Source: Patescibacteria group bacterium (GTDB lineage: Bacteria > Patescibacteriota > Patescibacteriia > 2-12-FULL-60-25). Taken from it: 64,000 bases of DNA. The translations under genes and the position numbers were made by a program. The notes beneath the pieces are model-generated. The model was not told where the DNA came from, did no database searches, and was given only the letters and a program-made list of their open reading frames with translations. Location of the stretch: the NCBI GenBank assembly GCA_028715505.1, contig JAQURS010000001.1, positions 124,001 to 188,000 of the forward strand. The letters run 5' to 3'. Numbering within the stretch: the first letter of the stretch is position 1; every line of letters begins with the position of its first letter. Positions 13,922 to 22,471 of this stretch are shown in pieces.

Positions 13922-15463
13922 CTACTCAGAGGTGAGGGGGACGGCTTGCTGAGCCTCGACCTCACGCATCTCCTTTAGGATAATCGGCCACGTCCTGTGG
14001 GTCAGGTGCCACAGGTTTTGAATCGCGCACTCGAGCGTGTCTTCGTAGTTTCGTGCCCGAGCCAGGTAGTCTAGCGAATCGCAGATTTGCCGAATTTCCA
14101 TCTCGACCGTGTACCGGCGGCTCAACAGGAACTTTGCACCAGCCGATCCGCTCTTCTCCGCCTCTTGGAAAGCGGCCGCATACTCCCAGCTCAGTTTGTT
14201 GAGTTCCGATCTGATCGAGCGCGGGAAGGATTCATCTTGGCGCAATTCGAGAAGGGTATTCATCATCAACTTGCCGCTCTCGATGGCTTCCTGGACCTGG
14301 GCCAGTCTGGCTTGGTTCTCCGAACGCATCCCGTCGACTTCCTCGGCATCGTCCGGTCCCTGGATGTAGATTTCCGGATCGGCTACATCTGATTCGTATG
14401 CCGGCTGGAATGCCTGGTACTTCTTGATACGCTCAACGCTAGTCGTCAGGCGTTTTAGGGCTGCGTCGATTTCGCATCGGGGAATGAACAGGTCATCCTT
14501 GGCCGTTTGGAGCAGCTTCAGGGAGACCGCTGCTGACCCGGACCAAGTCGCTTCCGGATTGAGCTCCTCGGCGATCAAGCGCTGTTGGTACCATTCCGGA
14601 GAATGGAGAGTGGTCCGCAGCAAGTCGACGAATTGTTTGCGCTGTTCGCCCTTCAGGATGAGTACGAAATCTCTTAAGATGGATGCGCGCTTGAGTACGC
14701 CGCGTTGCGAATCGAACAGCTCTCCCTCATTCAGGGACTCCTCTTCCAGGACCAGCTTGCCATTGAACAAGGCGACGTCTCCGACCACGTATCCATTCTC
14801 GAGGCGGAGATCCTGGAGCTGGCCACCCCCGGCCAGGGCTTCCGAGAGGCAGGCATCGGCACGGAACGTGCTACCATGACTGTCACGCCAGGTTAGCGTG
14901 CCGCGCCGCAGGCTCTCGCCTTCGACTTTGGCGGGCTCGCCCAAATCCTTGAGGGCTTGTTTCAGGTCGACAATGCGGTAACAGCAGATGCCGTGGTCCC
15001 AGCGAACCGCCGTGGTCATCTCGACCCGGCCATAAGATGAGGAGCCGTCTTCGGCATGGAAGCTCCACTGGGCGTAGATCGGCTCTACGGATACGCAGTC
15101 AGCGCGCTTGAAGCTCATCTCTCCCTTCCAGCCCGGCAGGTCGACGTTGGCGTATCCGGTGTCAAAGACCGGCATCTGAGACTTGGCGATCTCGTCGAGT
15201 TTGGTACGGAGCTCGTCTTGGGACAGAGCTCCCGGAGGAGGCGCATAGATCGGACGTACGATCAGCGCGCCTTTCGACGCCTCTTCGGGTTTGATATCCC
15301 GGCTGATCGAAGCCTCGGTCTCTTCGCCGTCCTTGGGCATGCGCCCGCGGAAGTGGTCATCCACGAAGACGATCTTACGCCTTCCTTTTCCATCTTCCAG
15401 GACGGACCCCTTGGACCGTCCGGCCTCAACACGCCATCGCACGCGAATTCGATTCTCTTGCAT
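13922..15463 (-). CDS. Uncharacterised orphan protein, 513 aa
   Basis: Not recognised. The N-terminal 60 residues are rich in strands and basic turns (RIRVRWRVEAGRSKG, RKIVFVDDHFRGRMP), like a small barrel. The middle contains further strand-rich repeats with Trp and Cys. Residues about 300-500 are helical, with coiled-coil-like stretches (NQARLAQVQEAIESGKLMM). There is no signal peptide or membrane segment. AAAGGGG lies 10 bases before the ATG. It is the largest of the Shine-Dalgarno-led orphan genes and its product is probably a soluble multidomain protein. An inverted repeat follows the gene. Confidence 0.65.
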   Translation of the reverse strand: MQENRIRVRWRVEAGRSKGSVLEDGKGRRKIVFVDDHFRGRMPKDGEETEASISRDIKPEEASKGALIVRPIYAPPPGALSQDELRTKLDEIAKSQMPVFDTGYANVDLPGWKGEMSFKRADCVSVEPIYAQWSFHAEDGSSSYGRVEMTTAVRWDHGICCYRIVDLKQALKDLGEPAKVEGESLRRGTLTWRDSHGSTFRADACLSEALAGGGQLQDLRLENGYVVGDVALFNGKLVLEEESLNEGELFDSQRGVLKRASILRDFVLILKGEQRKQFVDLLRTTLHSPEWYQQRLIAEELNPEATWSGSAAVSLKLLQTAKDDLFIPRCEIDAALKRLTTSVERIKKYQAFQPAYESDVADPEIYIQGPDDAEEVDGMRSENQARLAQVQEAIESGKLMMNTLLELRQDESFPRSIRSELNKLSWEYAAAFQEAEKSGSAGAKFLLSRRYTVEMEIRQICDSLDYLARARNYEDTLECAIQNLWHLTHRTWPIILKEMREVEAQQAVPLTSE

Positions 15464-15684
15464 GAGAGCACCCCTTTCTGAGTTTTCAAGGAATCGCGGA
15501 CCGAAATGGCGCGCGAGTTATTTCATCTAGGAACAGCCAGATAACGGCGTAATATAGCATAAAAATAGGATTTTGTCAATCCTTTCGATTAGTTATTGCT
15601 TTAAAAACTGGATGTAAAATTTGAGCTTAAATTAGCCCAATCTGTGCAAAACTCCCTTGCCCAATCTTTGTTGGGGTGGTTTTC

Positions 15685-15690
15685 TATACT
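15685..15690 (+). promoter_or_regulatory. -10 box, leaderless start
   Basis: TATACT six bases before the ATG at 15697; no ribosome-binding site. Confidence 0.55.
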
Positions 15691-15696
15691 AGTCTT

Positions 15697-16155
15697 ATGA
15701 AAATCAAGTTTGAGCATTTGACTTATTTTTTTCTCACTGCATTTTTATCAAGCACGCTGTTACTGCCCCATGGGGTGGACGCCGCCACCAAAAAAGCCTT
15801 GCCCAGGTGCAAAAATGGATTCTGCGCAGCCAAGGTGTCCGTAACTCCCGGGGCCGATGAGAAGAATTTTAAAAACCCGACCACGCGTTGCTTAACGGCC
15901 GAGATGAATAAACTTCATGGCCAAGTCGTGGCCCAGATGAACAAAGACATTCAAAAGTACGGCCAAGGTCATGACGCGGTCGCGAAGGATTACCAGGAAA
16001 AGATAGATATCCTATGGTCGGCCATGCACGAACCTTACTGCGGTTACGGCAGCCAAGGCATGACGGCCGTCAAACATTCTTGGGATAAAACGGTCAAGAA
16101 CACGCGAACGGCTTTTCTTGAAGCAGTCGGCGCCAGCCAACTGGCTAAGAAATAA
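15697..16155 (+). CDS. Secreted small Cys-containing protein
   Basis: 152 residues. A signal peptide is clear (KIKFEHLTYFFLTAFLSSTLLLP, cut likely after VDA). The mature chain is Lys-rich and helical with four Cys (CKNGFC, TRC, EPYC) that could form two disulfides outside the cell. The family is not recognised. An upstream GTG in frame (15676) is ruled out because it would place the TATACT promoter box inside the gene; the ATG at 15697 fits both the signal peptide and the promoter. Confidence 0.75.
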   Translation: MKIKFEHLTYFFLTAFLSSTLLLPHGVDAATKKALPRCKNGFCAAKVSVTPGADEKNFKNPTTRCLTAEMNKLHGQVVAQMNKDIQKYGQGHDAVAKDYQEKIDILWSAMHEPYCGYGSQGMTAVKHSWDKTVKNTRTAFLEAVGASQLAKK

Positions 16156-16188
16156 AAAATTTGGTTTTCATACTAACCCTAACCGACG

Positions 16189-16650
16189 TTGGATGGTTCC
16201 AACGCTAAGATTGATATGCAGATTACCAGTCCGGCTTTTAGCCACCAACAGCCTCTGCCCGCCAAATATACCTGTGACGGCAATGAGATCAGTCCTCCTT
16301 TGAACATCGAGGGCATCCCGGCCGAAACCAAATCTTTGGCCCTGATTCTGAATGATCCCGACGCGCCTTCGGGCGATTTCGTGCATTGGGTTGTCTTCAA
16401 CATTCCGCCTCTCGTGAAGGAAATCGAAGAAGGTCAGACTCCGCCGGGAGTAGTGGGCAGGAACACACTTGGCACGAACGCTTACGTGAGCCCATGCCCG
16501 CCGAGCGGAGAACATCGCTATACTTTTAAGCTTTACGCTTTGGATTCCATGGTTGATCTTCCGTCTTCCACCACCAAAGACGAGCTGCTCGAAGCCATTC
16601 GCTCTCACGTCATCACGCAAACCGAGCTAATCGGTTTGTACGCGCGCTAA
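16189..16650 (+). CDS. YbhB/YbcL-family (PEBP, Raf-kinase-inhibitor-like) protein
   Basis: 153 residues. Typical family features are ITSPAFSHQQPLPAKYTCDGNEISPPL, the anion-pocket motif LNDPDAPSGDFVHWVVFNIPP (DPDAP and the HW pair), and CPPSGEHRYTFKLYAL near residue 110. The family binds phospholipid-like or phosphorylated small molecules in eukaryotes; in bacteria the role is largely unknown. The ATG at 16216 would give a start closer to most homologues (MQITSPAF), and the first nine residues may not be translated. Its end overlaps the convergent transporter gene by 4 bases. Confidence 0.9.
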   Translation: MDGSNAKIDMQITSPAFSHQQPLPAKYTCDGNEISPPLNIEGIPAETKSLALILNDPDAPSGDFVHWVVFNIPPLVKEIEEGQTPPGVVGRNTLGTNAYVSPCPPSGEHRYTFKLYALDSMVDLPSSTTKDELLEAIRSHVITQTELIGLYAR

Positions 16651-17513
16651 CCCGCCAAGTAAGAAAGCGCCAAGACTCCGATAAAGGCCAAGGCCACGCC
16701 GAACGCCTGGTGTTTTTTGATTTTTTCCTTGTTGATGGCCAGCCCGAGCATGGCGCCTACGGCGATGTAACTTTCGGATATGGTCGCGGCGATGCTAATT
16801 GGAATCAAAGCCGCGGAAAAGGCGTAAAACATCCAGGCCGCGTTGTCCAAAAAACTTTGCCAAAGCACGATGTGCGGGTGTTTCCAAATATTATGGATAA
16901 TATTTTTTGCTTCGGATTGCCGGATCAGGATCGCGAGAGTCACGAACATGGCTGCCGTGTGCGTGAACCAAATCGTGAAAAGGGGAGACATGCTGCGACT
17001 GCAGATGCCGATCAAAAAATTAGTCGCGCCCAAGCCTACGGCGCCGAGCAAAGTGTAAAAAGCGCCTTTTTCAAATTTAAAATTTTTGAGACGGCCGAGT
17101 CCGGTCAGCATGGTCATGAGCAGGCCGATCGCCACCAAGGCCATGAGGGCGTAAAAATACCAGTCCAGTTTTTCGCCTCCAATAAGCCAGCTTAGGATGA
17201 TCGTCACCGGCAGCTCGGCCCCGTTCAAAGGCAACATGACGGATAATTTACCGAGTTTCAATCCTTGAAAGTTCGCGAAAGCTGCCAAAATGACGACCGC
17301 CGCGAGAGCGAACAGCATGAGCCAGTTATTTGGATCCGGCAATATCCTTTTGATGTCTTTAATCACGAACGGCAATATGCCAAAAGCTCCGGCAAAGCCG
17401 ATGAAAAACAGGCTTTTGACAACGCTGATGGCTCTTACCGTCCTTTGGATAAAAAAATCGCCGATGGCCCAGCCAAACAGCGCTCCGAACGCAAAGAGCA
17501 AACCCATGTTCAT
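16647..17513 (-). CDS. EamA/DMT-family transporter
   Basis: 288 residues with ten hydrophobic helices arranged as two five-helix EamA repeats, the normal size for a drug/metabolite transporter. The first repeat opens LLFAFGALFGWAIGDFFIQ and the second begins near GAFYTLLGAVGLGATNFLI. Such proteins export amino acids, nucleobases or other metabolites across the inner membrane; the substrate cannot be told. On the minus strand TAAAAT lies six bases before the ATG, so the mRNA is probably leaderless. PolX ends 12 bases upstream and reads the same way. Confidence 0.85.
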   Translation of the reverse strand: MNMGLLFAFGALFGWAIGDFFIQRTVRAISVVKSLFFIGFAGAFGILPFVIKDIKRILPDPNNWLMLFALAAVVILAAFANFQGLKLGKLSVMLPLNGAELPVTIILSWLIGGEKLDWYFYALMALVAIGLLMTMLTGLGRLKNFKFEKGAFYTLLGAVGLGATNFLIGICSRSMSPLFTIWFTHTAAMFVTLAILIRQSEAKNIIHNIWKHPHIVLWQSFLDNAAWMFYAFSAALIPISIAATISESYIAVGAMLGLAINKEKIKKHQAFGVALAFIGVLALSYLAG

Positions 17514-17525
17514 GTCTTTATTTTA

Positions 17526-19283
17526 TCATTTTTTCCGTTTCTTGGCCTTCCAGGCCAAAAGTTCTTTGACGGATTTGGTATTTAACACGTCGGCCTTGGT
17601 GGCCCAGCCACGGCGGGCAATGGCAATGCCGAGCGGCAAGAAATCAAAGTGTTCCGGCGCGTGCGCGTCCGAGTTAATGGTGATTTTTACGCCGGCGCGG
17701 ATAGCGGCGCGCACCAGCACGTCACGCAAATCAGAGCGCTCGGGGAAGGAGTTTATCTCGAGCGCCACATTGTACTTTTTGGCGGCCGCGATTACCTCGT
17801 CCATATCCAAATCAATAGGTTCGCGCTTGCCGATGATGCGGCAAGTTGGATGGAAAACGCAGTCGACGTATTTATGCGAGATGGCTTTGACCAGCCGTTT
17901 GGTTTGCTCGGCGCGCGGCAGTTTGAAGTGAGAATGGATCGAGATGCCGACCCAATCCAGTTTGGCTAAAGCTTCGTCCGAGAGGTCGAGCGAGCCGTCC
18001 TTATGAACGTCGCATTCCGTGCCCTTGAGTATCGTGAAACCCTTTAAAGTTTTGTTGAGCTTATCAATTTCTTTACCCTGTCTGGCCAGGCGTTTTTCAT
18101 CCAAACCGTTGATGAAGGCCAGGGATTTGGTGTGGTCCGTCACGACCATGTAATCCAAGCCGCGTTTCTTAGCCTCCTTGGCCATGTCCAAAATGCTTAA
18201 AGCGCCGTCCGACCAATCCGTCTGAACTTGAAAATCGCCTTTGATCGAACCGTATGGGATCAGATTGGGAAGCTTGTGTTTTTGCGCCGCCGCAATCTCT
18301 TCACCGCCCACGCGCAGTTCGGGCGGGGGAGTTTCCATCTTCAATTTTTCGTAAATCTCCTCCTCGGTTTTGCAGACGATCAACTTGCCGCTCTCGTGTT
18401 TGCCTTTCTTCCTGATCAAAGTGAATAATCCGTACTCATTCAGGGTATAGCCTTTGGACAAGGCGTATTCGCGCAACATGACGTTGTGTTTTTTGTCTCC
18501 CGTAAAATATTGGAGCGTGGCGCCATAAACGTTGTCGGGCACGACGCGCAGATCGGCATCAATCCCGATTTTAAGCCTGACGGATGATCGGGTTTTGCCT
18601 TTTTCATGAACTGTTTCGACTTGTGGCAGACTGACGAAAGCGTCCATGACCTTGCGCGGGTCTTTGGACGTGGCCAAAAGGTCGATGTCGCCGATCGTTT
18701 CTTGCTTGCGCCTGATGGAACCGGCGTAAGTACAGCGGCTCACGCCCGGGATTTTGGAAAGCTCAGTCACGATTTTGTCTGCCACCGGCAAAACGTAACC
18801 CAAAAGCTGCCGGTCGGACGCTTCGACCATCATCTGTAGTTGTCGCGATAGTCTTTCCTGGCTCTTCTCGCCCCAGCGCGGCAGGGATTTGATTTTACCC
18901 GAGGCCAAGGCGCGTTTCAGTCCGTCTAAATTTTTGACCTTAAGGTGCTGGTAAAGCTCTTTGATGTGTTTTGGCCCCAAACCCTCGATCCGCGAAAGCC
19001 CCCAGATGTCGACCGGAAATTTTTTCTTCATTTGCTCGTACTCCTTAACATGCCCTGTCCTGAAAAACTCGTCAGCTTTTTCGGCCGTCTTTTGCCCAAG
19101 TCCCGGCAGCTTTTTAAGCTCTTTAACCCCGCCTTTGCGCCAGGCAGCCTCCACCTCGTCGCCCAAGCCGGTTACGGCCTCGGAAGCGATTTGGTAAGCC
19201 CGCGGCTTAAAAGCCACGTTGTTCATCTCATGCCAGTATGAAAACTCGAAAAATATTTTGGCGAGTTCCTGGTATTTGGTCAT
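17526..19283 (-). CDS. polX: DNA polymerase X with PHP domain
   Basis: 585 residues, the bacterial PolX layout. Helix-hairpin-helix motifs (LPGLGQKTA, IEGLGPKHI) occupy the first 110 residues. The polymerase-beta palm has GSIRRKQETIGDIDLL at 188-203 (metal Asp 199 and 201) and DADL at 242-245. A PHP domain starts near 349. PolX fills short gaps in base-excision repair. In the PHP part the first motif reads DFQVQT where known PolX proteins have a His at the second Q position; TDHT, HPT and NSDAH are kept. The ATG at 19283 lies six bases after TATGAT; the GTG at 19289 would touch the -10 box. Confidence 0.9.
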   Translation of the reverse strand: MTKYQELAKIFFEFSYWHEMNNVAFKPRAYQIASEAVTGLGDEVEAAWRKGGVKELKKLPGLGQKTAEKADEFFRTGHVKEYEQMKKKFPVDIWGLSRIEGLGPKHIKELYQHLKVKNLDGLKRALASGKIKSLPRWGEKSQERLSRQLQMMVEASDRQLLGYVLPVADKIVTELSKIPGVSRCTYAGSIRRKQETIGDIDLLATSKDPRKVMDAFVSLPQVETVHEKGKTRSSVRLKIGIDADLRVVPDNVYGATLQYFTGDKKHNVMLREYALSKGYTLNEYGLFTLIRKKGKHESGKLIVCKTEEEIYEKLKMETPPPELRVGGEEIAAAQKHKLPNLIPYGSIKGDFQVQTDWSDGALSILDMAKEAKKRGLDYMVVTDHTKSLAFINGLDEKRLARQGKEIDKLNKTLKGFTILKGTECDVHKDGSLDLSDEALAKLDWVGISIHSHFKLPRAEQTKRLVKAISHKYVDCVFHPTCRIIGKREPIDLDMDEVIAAAKKYNVALEINSFPERSDLRDVLVRAAIRAGVKITINSDAHAPEHFDFLPLGIAIARRGWATKADVLNTKSVKELLAWKAKKRKK

Positions 19284-19342
19284 GGGCACATCATACCGTG
19301 ATTATCCTTTTCGTGTCATCAACTATTCCGATTTGCGCGACC

Positions 19343-20407
19343 TTAAGCCGCAGCTCGTTTAGGATTGATTTTGGCCGCGATCGTATCAATCTCCTCCTGA
19401 GAGAGGAGGTTTTGCGTTAATTTTTTAAATATCTCGGCCTTAACGGGATCAATCCAGAGCTTATCCGGCCCGCCAGGGGTCTGATTCTTTTTCCATTCGC
19501 GCATCAAGGCTTGAATTTCGCGCATGGGAATTGAAACCAAGGCGATATCGCGGATCCTTTCTTCGGGTCTGAGTTTTTTCTTGGCCTGCCTAATCTGATT
19601 TTCCTTTTTTTGAATGACTTCGGGAGCGTTGGTCGACGTGAATTGAATGCCAATTCGGTCATCGTCACTAGTCTGCACGTCCACGCCCCTGGCCGCGGCC
19701 TTGCGCCTGATGATGAAGTCAATTTTTAGCTCCATGTCTTGGTAGGCATCGGCTTCGATAATCTCAAAATCCAAATCTTGGTCGATCGCGATTTTTTTAA
19801 GCAGGTTTTTGACCATTCTCTCGGCGTAAACTCCGGATTGCTCTTGGTTTTCCTGGCTAACCATCCTGATGTAGCCCTCTTGTTTAAATTCGTGCACGTA
19901 TTCGCTCTGCGACTCTTGCGTGGCGATTTGGCGGTCTAACAACTCCATGATCTCTCGCTTGGCCTGCTCGATAAAATACTTTTTGCGCACGGCTCGCGGC
20001 ACGCTTTCCGGATCGAGATGGTATGCCAGATCCCAATCCCCGTCAGTCAGTAACTCGCCTAAGGTAACGGCCTTTTCTCCTTGTTCGGTCTGGCAAAGCA
20101 AAGTCCCGTTTTTTTCAAATACCCGTCTGGCGTTTTTAGGAATCGATTCTTGACCGAACGGGTTTGGATTATCCATGCTCGCCAGTTGCTCTCTAAGTCT
20201 GGCCATGATCTTCTGTTTGCGTTTTTGGAGCTTAAAGACGGTTTCTTGGGTTTTTTCCGGCGTCCCGAACCGTTCGGCGGCTTTTTCGATCATATAGTCC
20301 AAAGCCGCGTCCATCTTTTTTCGTTGTTCTTCGCTGTTGTCCGGTTTGGCTTTGTCTTTGGCAATCTCGTTCATCTGCCGCAAATGGGATTCGAAAGAAG
20401 GTCTCAT
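19343..20407 (-). CDS. Uncharacterised protein with possible PD-(D/E)XK core
   Basis: 354 residues from the ATG at 20407, eight bases after TATTAT. The longer frame to 20473 would run over the terminator of tRNA-Leu. The N half is strongly charged and helical (coiled-coil-like KAAERFGTPEKTQETVFKLQ). In the C half KIDFIIRRKAA and, about 20 residues later, RIGIQFTST recall the two active-site strands of PD-(D/E)XK nucleases, preceded by an ERMVKNLLKKI helix. This match is weak and based on pattern only. Function unknown; it sits between tRNA-Leu and polX. Confidence 0.6.
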   Translation of the reverse strand: MRPSFESHLRQMNEIAKDKAKPDNSEEQRKKMDAALDYMIEKAAERFGTPEKTQETVFKLQKRKQKIMARLREQLASMDNPNPFGQESIPKNARRVFEKNGTLLCQTEQGEKAVTLGELLTDGDWDLAYHLDPESVPRAVRKKYFIEQAKREIMELLDRQIATQESQSEYVHEFKQEGYIRMVSQENQEQSGVYAERMVKNLLKKIAIDQDLDFEIIEADAYQDMELKIDFIIRRKAAARGVDVQTSDDDRIGIQFTSTNAPEVIQKKENQIRQAKKKLRPEERIRDIALVSIPMREIQALMREWKKNQTPGGPDKLWIDPVKAEIFKKLTQNLLSQEEIDTIAAKINPKRAAA

Positions 20408-20436
20408 ACCAAAGAATAATAACACGGATGAAAAAG

Positions 20437-20466
20437 AAAAACCGGTCGCCATGGGCGTCCGGTTTT
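20437..20466 (-). terminator. Terminator of tRNA-Leu
   Basis: On the minus strand ACCGG-A-CGC, loop CCATG, GCG-A-CCGGT is followed by TTTTCTTTTTC. Confidence 0.75.
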
Positions 20467-20480
20467 GCGTCATGCTGATT

Positions 20481-20567
20481 TGGTGCCGCGAGAGGGGGTC
20501 GAACCCTCATGGCCTTGCGACCGCAGGATTTTGAGTCCTGTGCGTCTACCAATTCCGCCATCGCGGC
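20481..20567 (-). tRNA. tRNA-Leu (CAA)
   Basis: 87 bases with a class II variable arm. Acceptor GCCGCGA/TCGCGGC, anticodon arm CAGGA-CTCAAAA-TCCTG (anticodon CAA), variable arm around GGTCGCAAGGCC, T loop TTCGACC, discriminator A and encoded CCA. It reads UUG. Confidence 0.95.
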
Positions 20568-20601
20568 CCCAAATATGCACGACTTACGCGTTACGCGCCA
20601 T

Positions 20602-20630
20602 ATGTTAAGGCATCCTGACGGGCTTGGCAA
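20602..20630 (-). promoter_or_regulatory. Promoter of tRNA-Leu
   Basis: On the minus strand TTGCCA, 17 bases, TAACAT. Its -35 box overlaps the TTGGCA (20624-20629) of a plus-strand promoter with GATACA at 20645-20650 in front of proS. Confidence 0.6.
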
Positions 20631-20664
20631 GACACGGCGCAAATGATACAAATTACGCAATTAT

Positions 20665-22113
20665 ATGCCCGTCAAACAAGATAAAAGCGAGCAGAAAGCC
20701 ATCACCCCGCGCTCCAAGGATTATTCCGAGTGGTACCAGGACGTTGTCGATCAGGCCGAGATGGCCGAGCACTCGCCGGTCCGCGGCTGCATGGTCATTA
20801 AGCCGTACGGCTATGCCATTTGGGAGCTCATGCAAAAGGATTTGGATGCCAGGTTTAAAACCAAGGGCGTGCAGAACGCTTATTTTCCTTTGTTTATCCC
20901 CGAAAGTTTTTTGAAACGGGAAGAGCAGCACGTGGAAGGCTTCGCGCCCGAGGTGGCGGTTGTGACTCACGCCGGTGGCGCCAAGCTCGATGAGCCCCTT
21001 GTCGTCCGCCCCACTTCGGAAACGATCATGTACGACGTCTTTTCGCGCTGGATCCATTCGTACCGCGACTTGCCGCTTTTGATTAACCAATGGGCCAACA
21101 TCGTCCGCTGGGAAATGCGTACGCGCCTGTTCCTCCGGACGACCGAGTTCTTGTGGCAGGAAGGCCATACCGTTCATCAGACCGAGGATGAAGCCGAGGA
21201 TTTTACCAAACAGATGCTGGACGTGTACCGCCAGTTCGCGGAAGAAGTCATGGGCATCCCCGTGATCCCTGGGCAAAAGACCGAGTCCGAAAAATTCGCG
21301 GGCGCCGTGCGCACTTATTGCATCGAAGCCATGATGGGCGACGGCAAAGCCTTGCAATCAGGCACCTCGCACATGCTCGGACAGAATTTTGCCAAAGCTT
21401 TTAACGTGAAATTTTTGGACGCGGACGGCAAAGAAAAATTTGCCTGGCAAACGAGCTGGGGAGTTTCGACGCGCCTGATCGGCGGTTTGATCATGGCCCA
21501 TGGCGACGATAAGGGTTTGGTTTTGCCACCCAAGCTCGCGCCCTATCAAGTGGTTATCATCCCGATCGGCGTTTCGCCCGAAGAAATTGAAGCTTCGCAA
21601 TCCAAAGCTCAAGAGATCGCGGATCAGCTGGAAGGGGAAGGCGTGCGGGTCAAAATCGACGGCCGCGACATGCGTCCCGGTCCCAAGTTTTTTGAGTGGG
21701 AAAAGAAGGGCGTGCCGGTTCGAATTGAGATCGGCCCCAAAGACCTGGCCAACAATTCGGTCATGACCGTCAGGCGCGACACTTCGGCCAAACAAGTTTT
21801 GACTGAAGAGGGTTTGATTGACGCTATCAAAGAGATCCTGGATCAGATCCAGACTAACCTTTACCAAAAGGCCTTAAACTTTAGGATTGAGCATACGCTG
21901 GAAGTCGAAGATTATAAGAAGTTCAAAAAGGAGGTCGAAGGCAACTTTGTCCTTTCGCATTGGTGCGGATCGGCCGAATGCGAAGCCAAGGTTAAAGAAG
22001 AGACCAGAGCCACCATCCGTTGCATCCCGTTTGGGCAGGCTAAAACCCCCGGAAAATGCCTTTATTGCGGCCAAAAATCGGATACGGTGGTCATCTTCGC
22101 CAAGGCATACTAG
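20665..22113 (+). CDS. proS: Prolyl-tRNA synthetase, archaeal/eukaryotic type
   Basis: 482 residues, a class II synthetase that joins proline to tRNA-Pro. Motif 2 and 3 regions are RWEMRTRLFLRTTEFLWQEGHT and the GLIMAHGDDKGLVLPP stretch. There is no editing insertion between motifs 2 and 3, so this is the short type 3 enzyme. The anticodon-binding domain follows (YQVVIIPIG onwards), and the C-terminal domain carries a zinc site (HWCGSAECE and KCLYCGQ) and ends in Tyr. This type is usual in archaea and eukaryotes and present in a minority of bacteria, including many Patescibacteria. Confidence 0.95.
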   Translation: MPVKQDKSEQKAITPRSKDYSEWYQDVVDQAEMAEHSPVRGCMVIKPYGYAIWELMQKDLDARFKTKGVQNAYFPLFIPESFLKREEQHVEGFAPEVAVVTHAGGAKLDEPLVVRPTSETIMYDVFSRWIHSYRDLPLLINQWANIVRWEMRTRLFLRTTEFLWQEGHTVHQTEDEAEDFTKQMLDVYRQFAEEVMGIPVIPGQKTESEKFAGAVRTYCIEAMMGDGKALQSGTSHMLGQNFAKAFNVKFLDADGKEKFAWQTSWGVSTRLIGGLIMAHGDDKGLVLPPKLAPYQVVIIPIGVSPEEIEASQSKAQEIADQLEGEGVRVKIDGRDMRPGPKFFEWEKKGVPVRIEIGPKDLANNSVMTVRRDTSAKQVLTEEGLIDAIKEILDQIQTNLYQKALNFRIEHTLEVEDYKKFKKEVEGNFVLSHWCGSAECEAKVKEETRATIRCIPFGQAKTPGKCLYCGQKSDTVVIFAKAY

Positions 22114-22180
22114 AGGGTTGACAAGGGGCCTGTTTTGTGACAAGGTGAACGGTCCCCCGACTTGGGGGTGGAGGCGCGTC

Positions 22181-22414
22181 ATGACAATTCAAGAGCAGCT
22201 CTACCAAGCGTATGAGCAGGCCGATAGCATCGGCATGGGCATCCTCTGGGACTCATTTATCCGTGGACTCAAAGATCTCGGGATCGAGATTCGTCGCGGA
22301 ACTGATCTACTCGCTTTGACAGAGGTCCAGGCTGAAGCTGCTTTCGACGTTTTGGCGCGAAACTCGTCCATTCCCTTGCCGCATGAACTTGTCTTCAAGA
22401 CCATGCCGCGTTGA
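22181..22414 (+). CDS. Small orphan protein, 77 aa
   Basis: Helical throughout (IQEQLYQAYEQADSIGMGIL, then TEVQAEAAFDVLARN) with no membrane segment. GGAGG lies eight bases before the ATG, TTGACA lies at 22118-22123 in a likely promoter region, and an intrinsic terminator starts four bases after the stop. The longer frame from 21887 is antisense-like overlap with proS and is not used. Unknown function. Confidence 0.65.
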   Translation: MTIQEQLYQAYEQADSIGMGILWDSFIRGLKDLGIEIRRGTDLLALTEVQAEAAFDVLARNSSIPLPHELVFKTMPR

Positions 22415-22417
22415 CTC

Positions 22418-22442
22418 TGTCCCAATCGGGACTTATTTTTTT
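22418..22442 (+). terminator. Terminator of the 22181 gene
   Basis: GTCCC, loop AATC, GGGAC, then TTATTTTTTT. Confidence 0.75.
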
Positions 22443-22455
22443 AAGTTTTTACTGG

Positions 22456-22461
22456 TATAAT
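22456..22461 (+). promoter_or_regulatory. -10 box of the GGDEF gene
   Basis: TATAAT ends 10 bases before the ATG at 22472; a leader of only a few bases is expected. Confidence 0.6.
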
Positions 22462-22471
22462 CAGGCTTATT

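Noticed and set aside
15464-15696. Possible small RNA gene in a 233-base gap
   Set aside because: AT-rich with no clear hairpin-terminator pair; only the promoter of the secreted-protein gene is supported.
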